Below, piece by piece: positions 16,978-28,372 of a stretch of DNA of 64,000 bases; within the stretch, counting starts at the first letter, position 1; each line of letters opens with the position of its first letter. Source of the DNA: Nocardioides malaquae (GTDB lineage Bacteria; Actinomycetota; Actinomycetes; Propionibacteriales; Nocardioidaceae); the NCBI RefSeq assembly GCF_015070385.1, contig NZ_JADCSA010000003.1, forward strand, positions 210,764 through 274,763, in the 5' to 3' direction. The notes under the pieces were generated by a model. It was not told the DNA's origin. It saw only the letters and a program-made list of their open reading frames with translations, and ran no database searches. The translations under genes were made by a program, and so were the position numbers.

Positions 16978-17970
16978 TCACCGGTCGTAGAGCCGCAGGC
17001 GTACGACCAGGGGTCGGTGGTCGGAGTGGAACCCCTCGAGCACCCGGTGGTCGACGAGCTGGGCGGCGCCGGCCGAGCCTTCACGCAGGCTGCGGTCGGC
17101 CACGAAGACGTAGTCGATCCAGCGCGAGGTGTGGGTGGGCAGCACGTGCTCGTGGCCCAGCGCGGCGAAGGACGAGGTGGCCAGGCCGTCGAACCGGTCA
17201 CTGATGCCACCGGCGGGCCGGGCCCGGGAGTCGTCGCGGTGGTCGAAGTTGTAGTCGCCCGTGCTGAGCAGGACGTCGCCGGGCGTCGAGCGCCACAGCC
17301 GGGCCAGGATCCGCAGGTGCTTCCTGGCGCTGCGGGCGTTGGGGCCGGGCCGCCAGCCCTCCCCCTGCTCGATCGCATGGGCGAGGTGGGTGTTGAGCAG
17401 GGTGAACGTCTGTCCGCTCGCCCGGTGGCGCAACCGGGCGCGAACCACCCAGCGGGGCGGATGGGGCTCGGCGAGGCCCCGCCGCGCCCCGTCGACGTGG
17501 ACCCAGTCGACGTCGAGGAGCTCGAAGGTCCTGGTGCGCCACGAGAGGGCGAGCGCGGCCGGCCCCTCCTCGCGCGGCCCCTCCCAGCGCCAGGTCTCCC
17601 AGCCGCGCGCCCGGTAGCGCGCGTCGAGCTCACGGAACTGCGACGAGTTGGTCTCCTGCCAGCCGATGAGGTCGAGACCCCGACGTGCGGTGAGCCGGTC
17701 CCGGTCGGCGCGCAGCCGCGCCCGGGGCGTACGCCACTGGACGTTGTAGGAGGCCACGCCCACCGTGTCGACCACGCGGCCGGGCAACGCCGGCACAGGT
17801 CCCGGTGTGACCACGGCGGCGGGGTCGCCGTCGGGGCCGGCCGGGGTGCGTTGCGCGCTCACGCCCAGCACGACCGACACCACCAGCACGGCCGTCGCGG
17901 CGGACCACCACACACCCCGCAGCCTCTGGGGCCTTCGGGTCACCGCACCCGCCACAGGGCCACCCCTCAC
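16978..17970 (-). CDS. Endonuclease/exonuclease/phosphatase-fold protein, membrane-anchored
   Basis: The GTG start overlaps the mazG stop (GTGA), giving 330 aa; the longer open frame is not needed. A hydrophobic segment at residues 20-38 is a signal anchor or uncleaved signal. The catalytic fold shows all EEP motifs: VASYNVQW (Asn), IGWQETNSSQF (metal-binding Glu), LLNTHLAHA (His), LSTGDYNFDH (Asp-x-Asn), IDYVFVADR and HSDHRPLVVRL (Asp-His). It may hydrolyse phosphodiesters or phosphate esters outside the cell; the substrate is unknown. It is last in the mfd - SurA-like - mazG series. Confidence 0.87.
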   Translation of the reverse strand: MRGGPVAGAVTRRPQRLRGVWWSAATAVLVVSVVLGVSAQRTPAGPDGDPAAVVTPGPVPALPGRVVDTVGVASYNVQWRTPRARLRADRDRLTARRGLDLIGWQETNSSQFRELDARYRARGWETWRWEGPREEGPAALALSWRTRTFELLDVDWVHVDGARRGLAEPHPPRWVVRARLRHRASGQTFTLLNTHLAHAIEQGEGWRPGPNARSARKHLRILARLWRSTPGDVLLSTGDYNFDHRDDSRARPAGGISDRFDGLATSSFAALGHEHVLPTHTSRWIDYVFVADRSLREGSAGAAQLVDHRVLEGFHSDHRPLVVRLRLYDR

Positions 17971-18629
17971 CGGGCGTCGAGACGGTCGCGCACGGCTCGA
18001 CGCAGGGCGCGTTCGGGGTCGATGCCGGCGGCTCGGGCCTCGAGCACCAGGTCGAGCAGGCGTTGCCCCACCGACGCGTCGGTCGCCGGGCGCGCGTCGA
18101 GAGGACGCTGCGTGCGCGCGGCCCGGTCGGCGACCTTGCGCGCCCACAGCAATGCGGGCAGGCCGGGAGGAAGACCCGCCGTCGGGTCGTCGCCCTCGGA
18201 CCCGGCACCGTCCCCGCCGACCTTCTCGGCAGCCTTCTCGGCCGCCTTGGCCTGCTGCCAGAGCTCGTCGACCTGGGCCGGGGTCAGGTCCTGCCCTGCC
18301 TGCGGCCCGAAGACGTGCGGGTTGCGGCGCACCATCTTGGCGTGGATGCCGGCCGCCACCTCGTCGAGGGTGAACGCGCCGCGCTCCTCGGCCACGACGG
18401 CGTGGAAGTAGACCTGCAGCAGCACGTCGCCGAGCTCGTCGCGCAACGAGGACCAGTCACCGGTCTGCACCCCGACCTCGATCGCCTCGAGCGCCTCGTG
18501 GGTCTCCTCCACCAGGTGGCGGGCCAGGCTCTCGTGGGTCTGCTCGGCCTTCCACACGCAGGCCGTGCGGAGGTGACGCATCAGGTCGGCGAACTCCAGG
18601 AGTGGAGAGCGTTCCTCGGGGCCGGTCAC
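17967..18629 (-). CDS. mazG: MazG-family nucleoside triphosphate pyrophosphohydrolase
   Basis: The 220 aa protein carries the MazG helical signature: VEETHEALEAIE, then about 20 residues later LRDELGDVLLQVYFHAVVAEE, giving the Glu/Glu/Glu-Asp Mg2+ ligands. HAKMVRRNPHVFG follows, as in housekeeping MazG that cleaves non-canonical or excess NTPs to NMP and pyrophosphate. The Ala/Glu/Gly-rich region 125-150 is a variable linker. It lies 27 bp after the SurA-like lipoprotein gene and overlaps the next gene by four bases, so it belongs to the mfd operon. Confidence 0.93.
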   Translation of the reverse strand: MTGPEERSPLLEFADLMRHLRTACVWKAEQTHESLARHLVEETHEALEAIEVGVQTGDWSSLRDELGDVLLQVYFHAVVAEERGAFTLDEVAAGIHAKMVRRNPHVFGPQAGQDLTPAQVDELWQQAKAAEKAAEKVGGDGAGSEGDDPTAGLPPGLPALLWARKVADRAARTQRPLDARPATDASVGQRLLDLVLEARAAGIDPERALRRAVRDRLDAR

Positions 18630-18656
18630 GAGCTCACCCGCCTCGTGGACCAGAGG

Positions 18657-19379
18657 TCAGCCGCAGCGCTGCGACTCGGGCAGCGAGGAGGCGTAGTCAG
18701 GGTCGGCGTTCTGGGGGTCGCTGAGGCTGGTCCACGCCTTCTCCGCCTGCTCGCTCACGGGGAAGGAGGTGCCGCCGCGATTCGGGACCAGCTGTCCCTC
18801 CTCGACGTCGACGCCGTAGCGCGGGTCGAAGGAGACGTCTGCCTCGGTGGCCCACTGGCCGAAGAGCTCCGAGCCCCGCTGCATGGCGGCGTCCTGGCCG
18901 GGGCGACGCACGCCCTCGGACCGCAGCGAGGCCTCGCCGACACGACGCAGCACGGAGGTGACGTAGACCTCGGTGTTCATCGCGGTCACGAACTCGTCGG
19001 TCAGCTCCTCGGGCACCTCGTCGGCTCCCTGACGTCGCTGGTTGAGGTCCTGGGTCACCTCGGGGCCGGGGTCCACGTCGTAGGCCTCGGCCACCTGCTC
19101 GGCCTGGGCGCGGGCAGTGAGCAGGCTGAGGGCGTACTGGCGGATCTGCAGCATCTCCACGGGGGCCGCGGCCTCGATGAACTGGGGCTCCAGGTCGGCG
19201 CAGATCGCCTCGGCGGTGCGGTCGACGGTGGCGCGGGAGAGCTCCACGTCACCGATGCGGGCGGCCGTGCCCGGCGAGGTCGCGGCGTCGGTCACGCCTC
19301 CGCCACACCCGGCGAGCGCGAGCAGCGCACTCACGGCGAGCGCAGGAACCAGGGAACGACGGACGCGGGCACGAGGCAC
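18657..19379 (-). CDS. SurA-N-like lipoprotein
   Basis: The 240 aa product has a lipoprotein signal with A-L-A-G-C (Cys25). About residues 40-150 (ARIGDVELSRATVDRTAEAIC...) match the SurA/PrsA N-terminal chaperone domain (SurA_N_3-like), which typically starts with a V-N-G-x-x-I-S-x-x-x-V/A-like strand and is followed by helices. I see no parvulin isomerase domain. A lipoprotein of this type commonly sits between mfd and mazG in actinobacteria. It starts 9 bp after the mfd stop. A periplasmic-side folding factor is likely but untested. Confidence 0.82.
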   Translation of the reverse strand: MPRARVRRSLVPALAVSALLALAGCGGGVTDAATSPGTAARIGDVELSRATVDRTAEAICADLEPQFIEAAAPVEMLQIRQYALSLLTARAQAEQVAEAYDVDPGPEVTQDLNQRRQGADEVPEELTDEFVTAMNTEVYVTSVLRRVGEASLRSEGVRRPGQDAAMQRGSELFGQWATEADVSFDPRYGVDVEEGQLVPNRGGTSFPVSEQAEKAWTSLSDPQNADPDYASSLPESQRCG

Positions 19380-19388
19380 GGGTGACTC

Positions 19389-22982
<3,594 letters not shown>

Positions 22983-23086
22983 GCTGTCCTCTCGGCGCAC
23001 GAACGGGCCCCGACCGAGGAGCGGACGGGCCCGTCGATTCTACGGGTCGGACCCTCGGGCCACACTTCCCACATGCTGGCGGACAT

Positions 23087-23098
23087 TGGTCTAAACCA
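23087..23098. promoter_or_regulatory. Palindrome TGGTCTAAACCA resembling a DasR (dre) site
   Basis: The 12 bp sequence differs by one base from the perfect palindrome TGGTCTAGACCA, the core of the DasR-responsive element that controls aminosugar and chitin genes in Streptomyces. It lies 86 bp before the Lys-rich secreted-protein gene and 105 bp before the mfd start on the other side. Binding by a GntR-family regulator is inference. Confidence 0.5.
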
Positions 23099-23183
23099 CC
23101 ATCACGTTGCATGGTTGAACGGAAGGTTCCCGGGTAGGAGGCGTCAGGCCGACTCTCGGCCGTCCCCGTAAGAAAGGCTTTCC

Positions 23184-23864
23184 ATGCGTATCCAACGCCT
23201 CATCGCCGGAGTCGTCTCCGGCGCGCTGCTGGGCCTGGTGCCCGTCGCCCTCGCGGCCGCCCCGGCCCACGCGGCCGACGTCACCACGGTGACCACCATC
23301 GACGCGTCGTCAAAGAAGATCGTGTTCAAGAGCGGCTCCAAGCCCTACATCGTGGCCTCGGTGAAGACCTCGGCCGGCACCAGCGTCTACGACGGCGACG
23401 TGGCTCTGCAGGCCAAGACCGCGGGCAGCAGCTGGAAGACGATCCGCACGGCGGACGCCAGCAGCTACGTCAGCTTCTCCGACGTGGTGCCCAAGAAGAA
23501 CACCGACTACCGCGCCGTCTACCAGGGTGGTAGCGACTCCTACAGCGGTGACACCTACGTGGCCAGCCAGTCGGGCTCGATGAAGATCAAGGTACAGCGC
23601 AAGTTCACCTTCTCCGGCAACGACCGCACCTTCAAGGTCAAGGGTCGGGTGACCCCGAAGTACGGCAAGAAGAAGATCGTCATCAAGGTCTCGAAGCGCC
23701 AGAAAAGGGGCTTCAAGAAGTTCCGCACGATCAAGACGAACAAGAAGGGCAAGTACGCCACCAAGCTGCCCAAGCGCAAGGGCGTGTGGTACTACCGCTT
23801 CATCGTCAAGGGTGACAAGAACTACGCGGGCCTGAAATACACGGTCACCGCCCGGGTCTACTGA
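23184..23864 (+). CDS. Secreted Ig-like/Lys-rich protein of unknown function
   Basis: The 226 aa product has a clear signal peptide (residues 1-30, ending AAPAHAAD). About residues 33-130 are Ser/Thr-rich beta strands resembling an Ig-like (Big_3) module, including YRAVYQGGSDSYSGDTY. Residues 135-226 are strikingly lysine-rich (KKKIVIKVSKRQKRGFKKFR), so the mature protein would be strongly basic. A basic surface domain could bind anionic polymer such as a sulfated polysaccharide or teichoic acid; that is inference. AGAAAGG precedes the ATG. It has its own strong terminator and a DasR-like palindrome upstream. Confidence 0.8.
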   Translation: MRIQRLIAGVVSGALLGLVPVALAAAPAHAADVTTVTTIDASSKKIVFKSGSKPYIVASVKTSAGTSVYDGDVALQAKTAGSSWKTIRTADASSYVSFSDVVPKKNTDYRAVYQGGSDSYSGDTYVASQSGSMKIKVQRKFTFSGNDRTFKVKGRVTPKYGKKKIVIKVSKRQKRGFKKFRTIKTNKKGKYATKLPKRKGVWYYRFIVKGDKNYAGLKYTVTARVY

Positions 23865-23883
23865 CCCCCTCGCGGCTGAAACG

Positions 23884-23919
23884 ACGAGACGCCCCGCCGG
23901 TCACGGCGGGGCGTCTCGT
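23884..23919. terminator. Strong hairpin terminator
   Basis: A perfect 16 bp stem (ACGAGACGCCCCGCCG / CGGCGGGGCGTCTCGT) with a four-base loop lies between the convergent Lys-rich protein and cysQ-like genes. It probably works in both directions. Confidence 0.85.
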
Positions 23920-23940
23920 GCGTCCGGGGGTCGGCCCGCC

Positions 23941-24717
23941 TCAGCCCACCCCGTGACGCTTGACGAAGTCGATGATCTCCTCGGCGAGCTCCGGGCGGCA
24001 GACGATCAGGTCGGGCAGCTGCACGTCGTCCTTGTTGTAGACGAGGTCAGCGCCGTCGACGCGCGAGCAGAAGAGCCCGGCCGCACGGGCCACGGCCACA
24101 GGTGCCGCGTTGTCCCACTCGTACTGTCCACCAGCGTGCACGTAGGCGTCGGCCACGTCGCGCACGACGCTCATCACCTTCACCCCGGCGCTGCCCATCG
24201 GCACGAGCTCGGCGTCGAGCTCGGCGGCCAACGCCTCCACGAAGGCCGGCGGCCGCGACCGCGACACGGCGATGCGCGGACGCTCGGAGGTGCGCGGCGG
24301 CACGACCGACGGCAGTGCGGTGCTGAAGGTCTCACCCAGCGCCGGCTGGGCCACCGCGCCGGCAGCCAGGTCGCCGTCGACCCAGAGGGCCACGTGCACC
24401 GCCCAGTCGTCGCGCGGCGGCTCGGAGAACTCACGGGTGCCGTCGAGCGGGTCGATGATCCACACACGCCGGGCGTCGAGGCGCGACTTGTCGTCCATCG
24501 CCTCCTCCGAGAGCACCTTGTCCTCGGGACGGTGCTCGGCCAGCAACGCGGCGAGGAGCTCCTGGGCCGCGGCATCGCCGGCGTCCTTGAGCGCCTTGCC
24601 CTCCAGGCCCTCCTCACGCACCTGGAGGAGTCGGGCACCGGCCTGCTCCGCAGCCCAGACCGCGAAGGCGTGGTCGTCGGTGCGGGCGGCGGCGGGGATC
24701 TGGGTCTGTGTGCTCAC
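23941..24717 (-). CDS. cysQ: CysQ-type 3'(2'),5'-bisphosphate nucleotidase (inositol monophosphatase family)
   Basis: The 258 aa Mg2+-dependent phosphatase has the family motifs in order: LSEEAMDD (Glu metal ligand), WIIDPLDGTREF (D-P-L-D-G-T) and YEWDNAAPVAVARAAG (W-D). DPLDGTREF, rather than the DPIDGTxNF of inositol monophosphatases, favours the CysQ/PAP-phosphatase group. CysQ turns 3'-phosphoadenosine 5'-phosphate (PAP) into AMP. PAP is the by-product of PAPS-dependent sulfotransferases, two of which lie in the same island. Function in PAP recycling is supported by context but not proven; inositol phosphate is the alternative substrate. Confidence 0.82.
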   Translation of the reverse strand: MSTQTQIPAAARTDDHAFAVWAAEQAGARLLQVREEGLEGKALKDAGDAAAQELLAALLAEHRPEDKVLSEEAMDDKSRLDARRVWIIDPLDGTREFSEPPRDDWAVHVALWVDGDLAAGAVAQPALGETFSTALPSVVPPRTSERPRIAVSRSRPPAFVEALAAELDAELVPMGSAGVKVMSVVRDVADAYVHAGGQYEWDNAAPVAVARAAGLFCSRVDGADLVYNKDDVQLPDLIVCRPELAEEIIDFVKRHGVG

Positions 24718-25167
24718 GCGTCGCAGCCTACCCAGCCGTTGCTCCCGTCACAGGAGGCCGACTGACCAGCAAGCCGGGTATAGCCCGATCGGGTCATGCC
24801 GGATCGGATGACAGGGCCGTTCTCCGCCGATCTCCTCCGAACGGGACCCACCCCAGTGTGGAATACCTCTCATTAGGTACGCGGATGTGACACAGGGGGG
24901 CTGGCTCATCTACATTATTAGGTATAAGCCGCTTGGTACCGCGGCACCATCGAGAGTCACTGACTCCACGGCCGCCGGACAGAGGCTTCCTCTTCTCCTG
25001 CCGAGTCCACCGGCCTCCCGCCGAGCGACCTGGTCCACCGACCGCGTCCTCGCCCCCGTGCAGGGGCCCCACTCCCCTGCCCGCACAGGCCACACCTCGC
25101 CCTGTGCGTCGCCGGTGACCGTGCGCCCTGACGCGACGGAGCACCAGTACACAGAAAGGGATGTGCT
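24718..25167. other. 450 bp intergenic region with an AT-rich core and repeated ATTAGGTA
   Basis: No gene is visible. The segment 24855-24930 is markedly AT-richer than its surroundings. ATTAGGTA occurs at 24872-24879 and 24917-24924. The first copy also forms an inverted repeat with TACCT at 24864-24868. An imperfect palindrome CCGCTTGGTACCGCGG follows at 24929-24944. About 220 bp of long leader separate this from the GH26-like gene. It looks like the control region of that gene. Confidence 0.5.
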
Positions 25168-27195
25168 GTGCTGAAGAGCGCTGCAATCCGCGGTCTCGGG
25201 CTCACTGTCGTAGCTGGATCCGCCCTCACGATGGGCCTCACCGCCCCCACCACCGCGCTGGCCCCCGCCACCGCCACCACCTCCACCGTCGTCGAGCACC
25301 GGGTCGAGCGGACCCTCACCGACGCCCGGGTCACCGAGTCGAGCGGGCTCGCGCGCAGCACCTTCGCCCGCGACATGCTCTTCACCCACAACGACAGCGG
25401 TGACTCCAACCGCGTCTTCGCGGTGAACAACGCCGGCCGCACCCGCGCCGTGCTCCGACTCCAGGGCGCGAGCCACAACGACTGGGAAGACATCACCACG
25501 GGCCCCGACCGCACGCTGTGGGTCGGTGACATCGGCGACAACCCCCGCAAGCGCTCCCAGGTCGTGGTCTACCGGTTCAACGAGCCGCAGTACGTGCCCG
25601 AGGACGGGCGCACCGTGGACGTGTCGACCACGAAGTTCACCTTCACCTACCCCGACCGCGCTCGTGACGCCGAGGCCCTCCTGGTCCACCCGACCTCCGG
25701 TCGCCTCTACATCGTCTCGAAGTCCGACACCGGGGCCGGCGTCTACGAGGCCCCGGCCACCCTCTCGACCTCGTCGGCCAACAGGCTCCGCCGGATCGCC
25801 GACGCCCCGTCGAAGATCACCGCCGGCAGCTTCGCCCCCGACGGCCGCACGATCGTGCTGAGCAGCTACACCCACGCCTACACCTACCGGTCGTTCGGCG
25901 AGCAGCCCGCCGTCGTCACGCTCCCGTCGCGCCGCCAGGGTGAGTCGCTCGAGGTCAACCGCTACGGCACCAAGATCCTGCTCGGCACCGAGGGTGCCCA
26001 GAGCCCGGTCCTCGAGATCGCCATGACCCGCCCCGGCGTGGCCACCGCCCCGGCTCCGACCCCCACGCCGACCCCCACGCCGACGCCCACCACGGCGCCC
26101 GCGCCGACCCCCACGCCGACGCCCACCACGGCACCCGCGCCCACCACCGCGCCGGCGCCGACCGTGGCGCCCACCACGGCGCCCGCGCCGACGACGGCCC
26201 CGACCACGGCCCCCACGGCCAGCCCGACGACGGCCCCCACCAGCGCGCCGACGACCGCCCCGACCACGGCACCCACCACGGCACCGACGACGGCCCCGAC
26301 CACGGCGCCCACCACCGCTCCGACGACGGCCCCGACCGCCGCGCCCACGGCCGCTCCGGCCCCGACGTGCCAGAAGGCGCCGGACTACGTCAGCGACAAG
26401 ACCCTCTTCGGCAGCAGCCTCTCCAGCGCCGACGGCTCGGCCGCCGAGGCACTCGCCAAGAACGACGGACTCTTCGGCAAGATGCCGGTCGTGCGCCAGT
26501 TCGACCCCACGGTCCCCCCGGCCGGCGCCTGGTCACGACGCACCTTCCTCAACGACCGCACGGTGGTCCACTCCTTCCGTGAGCACCCCCGCGAGGTCGT
26601 GACCGGTCGCTACGACGCGGCGATCCTCGACTTCTACCGCAACGCCCCGACCAACAAGCCGATCTTCTGGAGCTACTTCCACGAGCCCGAGCCGCACATC
26701 GTCAACGGCAGCTTCACGTTCGCCGAGTACCGCGCGGCCTGGCGCCACGTCGTCGACCTGGTCGGGTCGCTGTGCAAGGACAACCTCTACCCGACGATGA
26801 TCCTCACCGGCTGGACGGCTGACCCCGCCTCCAAGCGCGACTGGCGCAACTACTACGCCGGTGACGACTACATCTCCGTCGTGGCGTGGGACCCTTACAA
26901 CTTCGCCACCTCGATCCCGACCCACTACAAGGACCCCGCCACCCTGTACGCCCCCGTGCTGCGGGCCTCACAGGAGTCGGGCAAGCCCTGGGGCATCGCC
27001 GAGACCGGCAGCGCCCTGGTGCCCGGTGACACCGGCACCGAGCGGGCCAAGTGGCTCGACAAGGTCGGCGCCTACTTCCACGCCAAGGGCGCCGCCTGGG
27101 TGACCTACTTCCAGTCCAACCGCGACAACGAGTTCCGTCTCTTCGACGAGCCGTCGCGCACCACCTGGAAGAAGTGGGTGCAGTCCTCGAGCTGA
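25168..27195 (+). CDS. Secreted beta-propeller fused to a GH26-like glycoside hydrolase domain
   Basis: The 675 aa protein has a signal peptide (residues 1-32). Residues 40-290 form a propeller-like domain (ESSGLARSTF, FTHNDSGDSNRVFAVN, WVGDIGDNPRKRSQVVVYR, DAEALLVHPTSGRLYIVSK). Residues 293-400 are a Pro/Thr/Ala linker. From Cys401 to the end is a TIM-barrel-like hydrolase with WSYFHEPEP (Glu506, candidate acid/base) and WGIAETGSA (Glu612, candidate nucleophile), the spacing seen in GH26 and related clan GH-A enzymes. The start is GTG with AAAGGG eight bases before it. The C-terminal domain is paralogous to the next gene. It probably cleaves a surface or environmental polysaccharide. Confidence 0.75.
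   Translation: MLKSAAIRGLGLTVVAGSALTMGLTAPTTALAPATATTSTVVEHRVERTLTDARVTESSGLARSTFARDMLFTHNDSGDSNRVFAVNNAGRTRAVLRLQGASHNDWEDITTGPDRTLWVGDIGDNPRKRSQVVVYRFNEPQYVPEDGRTVDVSTTKFTFTYPDRARDAEALLVHPTSGRLYIVSKSDTGAGVYEAPATLSTSSANRLRRIADAPSKITAGSFAPDGRTIVLSSYTHAYTYRSFGEQPAVVTLPSRRQGESLEVNRYGTKILLGTEGAQSPVLEIAMTRPGVATAPAPTPTPTPTPTPTTAPAPTPTPTPTTAPAPTTAPAPTVAPTTAPAPTTAPTTAPTASPTTAPTSAPTTAPTTAPTTAPTTAPTTAPTTAPTTAPTAAPTAAPAPTCQKAPDYVSDKTLFGSSLSSADGSAAEALAKNDGLFGKMPVVRQFDPTVPPAGAWSRRTFLNDRTVVHSFREHPREVVTGRYDAAILDFYRNAPTNKPIFWSYFHEPEPHIVNGSFTFAEYRAAWRHVVDLVGSLCKDNLYPTMILTGWTADPASKRDWRNYYAGDDYISVVAWDPYNFATSIPTHYKDPATLYAPVLRASQESGKPWGIAETGSALVPGDTGTERAKWLDKVGAYFHAKGAAWVTYFQSNRDNEFRLFDEPSRTTWKKWVQSSS
26046..26367 (+). 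repeat. Low-complexity Pro/Thr/Ala-coding repeat
   Basis: Tandem degenerate units of CCGACC/ACGGCG/CCCACC encode repeated P-T-P-T and A-P-T-T blocks that link the propeller to the hydrolase domain. It is a flexible linker, not a CRISPR array. Confidence 0.9.
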
Positions 27196-27243
27196 CCGGC
27201 GACCACTCGCTGGAACTTCCCCCCCTCGGCCGGCCGCGGCGAC

Positions 27244-27249
27244 TAGCCT
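27244..27249 (+). promoter_or_regulatory. Predicted -10 element (TAGCCT) of the GH26-like lipoprotein gene
   Basis: TAGCCT lies 26 bp before the GTG, followed by a G6 run at 27260-27265 that serves as ribosome site. GGAAC occurs about 30 bp further upstream. Pattern reading only. Confidence 0.35.
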
Positions 27250-27274
27250 CTGCCCCCGAGGGGGGAAGTCGTTC

Positions 27275-28354
27275 GTGAACCGTTTGCGTCTGGCCGCACT
27301 GGCCGTCACCACCACCGTGCTCCTGGGCAGCCTCGCCGCGTGCAGCGGCGACGAGGGTGAGCGCCCGAGGGCCGACCCCGAGGCGTCGTCGAGCCCGGAA
27401 CCGTCACGCAAGACCCGACCGAAGCCACCGGCCCCGACGAGGAAGCCGACCACTCCGGCCGCCTCCCCGTCGCGGACGCGGACACCCGCACCCTCCGCCG
27501 ACCCCACCGAACGGTGCCCGATGGCCCCCGCGTTGCCGGAGCCGGACCGCACGCTCTTCGGCGCCAGCATCTCGACGAGCACCAAGCTGCTGCCCCAGTC
27601 GCTGGCCGACGAGGAGGCGCGCTTCGGTCGCATGGCGGTGATCCGCACGTTCGACCCCGAGATGCCCCCCGCCGGCGCCTGGTCACGTCGTCAGGCCGCG
27701 ATCGGCGACCGGATGCTCGTCACGTCGTTCCGGATGCCCCCTGGCGACGTGCTCGCGGGGCGCTACGACGCGCAACTGCGTGACTACTTCCGCACCGCTC
27801 CGACCCGCCCGCAGATCCTGTGGAGCTACATCCACGAGCCCGAGCCGCTCATCATGGAGGGCCAGTTCACCGCGGCGCAGTATCGCGAGGCCTTCCGGCA
27901 CGTCGTGCGTCTGGCGCAGGAGCAGTGCCGCGACAACCTGTTCCCCACGATGATCCTCACCGGATGGACCTCGAAGGAGGCCTCCGAGCGCGACTGGCGC
28001 GACTACTACGCCGGTGACGACTACGTCTCGGTGGTCGCCTGGGACCCCTACAACGGCGCCACCGTGCAGCCGACGAGCTACGAGTCCCCCGAGGCGCTCT
28101 TCGCCTCCGTCGTCGAGGCGTCCGAGGAGTCGGGCAAGCCCTGGGGCATCGCGGAGACCGGGACGATGCGCACCCCCCAGGACCCGAGCGGCGAGGAGCG
28201 CGCCGAGTGGCTCGACGCCACCGCGCAGTGGTTCGCCGACCGGGGCGCGGCGTTCGTGACCTACTACCAGTCCACGCGCAACGGCGAGTTCATCCTCCTC
28301 GACCGGCCCTCGGTGCAGGTCTGGAAGAAGTGGGTGCGCTGGAGCCGCGACTGA
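27275..28354 (+). CDS. GH26-like glycoside hydrolase lipoprotein
   Basis: The 359 aa product has a lipoprotein signal (LLGSLAAC, Cys23) and a short charged Pro-rich tether (residues 30-85). The hydrolase domain is closely related to the C-terminal domain of the preceding gene: both share FGxSxSxxxxxLPQSLA-type openings, the FDPxxPPAGAWSRR block, WSYxHEPEP and YYAGDDYxSVVAWDPYN. Candidate catalytic residues are Glu188 (HEPEP) and Glu294 (IAETG). The tandem arrangement implies duplication, with one copy membrane-anchored and the other carrying a propeller. The start is GTG behind a G6 run. Substrate unknown. Confidence 0.77.
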   Translation: MNRLRLAALAVTTTVLLGSLAACSGDEGERPRADPEASSSPEPSRKTRPKPPAPTRKPTTPAASPSRTRTPAPSADPTERCPMAPALPEPDRTLFGASISTSTKLLPQSLADEEARFGRMAVIRTFDPEMPPAGAWSRRQAAIGDRMLVTSFRMPPGDVLAGRYDAQLRDYFRTAPTRPQILWSYIHEPEPLIMEGQFTAAQYREAFRHVVRLAQEQCRDNLFPTMILTGWTSKEASERDWRDYYAGDDYVSVVAWDPYNGATVQPTSYESPEALFASVVEASEESGKPWGIAETGTMRTPQDPSGEERAEWLDATAQWFADRGAAFVTYYQSTRNGEFILLDRPSVQVWKKWVRWSRD

Positions 28355-28372
28355 GGGCGTCCGACCGCCGCG

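Noticed and set aside
26046-26367. Repeat block that might be taken for a CRISPR array or minisatellite locus
   Set aside because: Units are short, degenerate and in frame with a Pro/Thr/Ala linker; there are no spacers and no cas genes.
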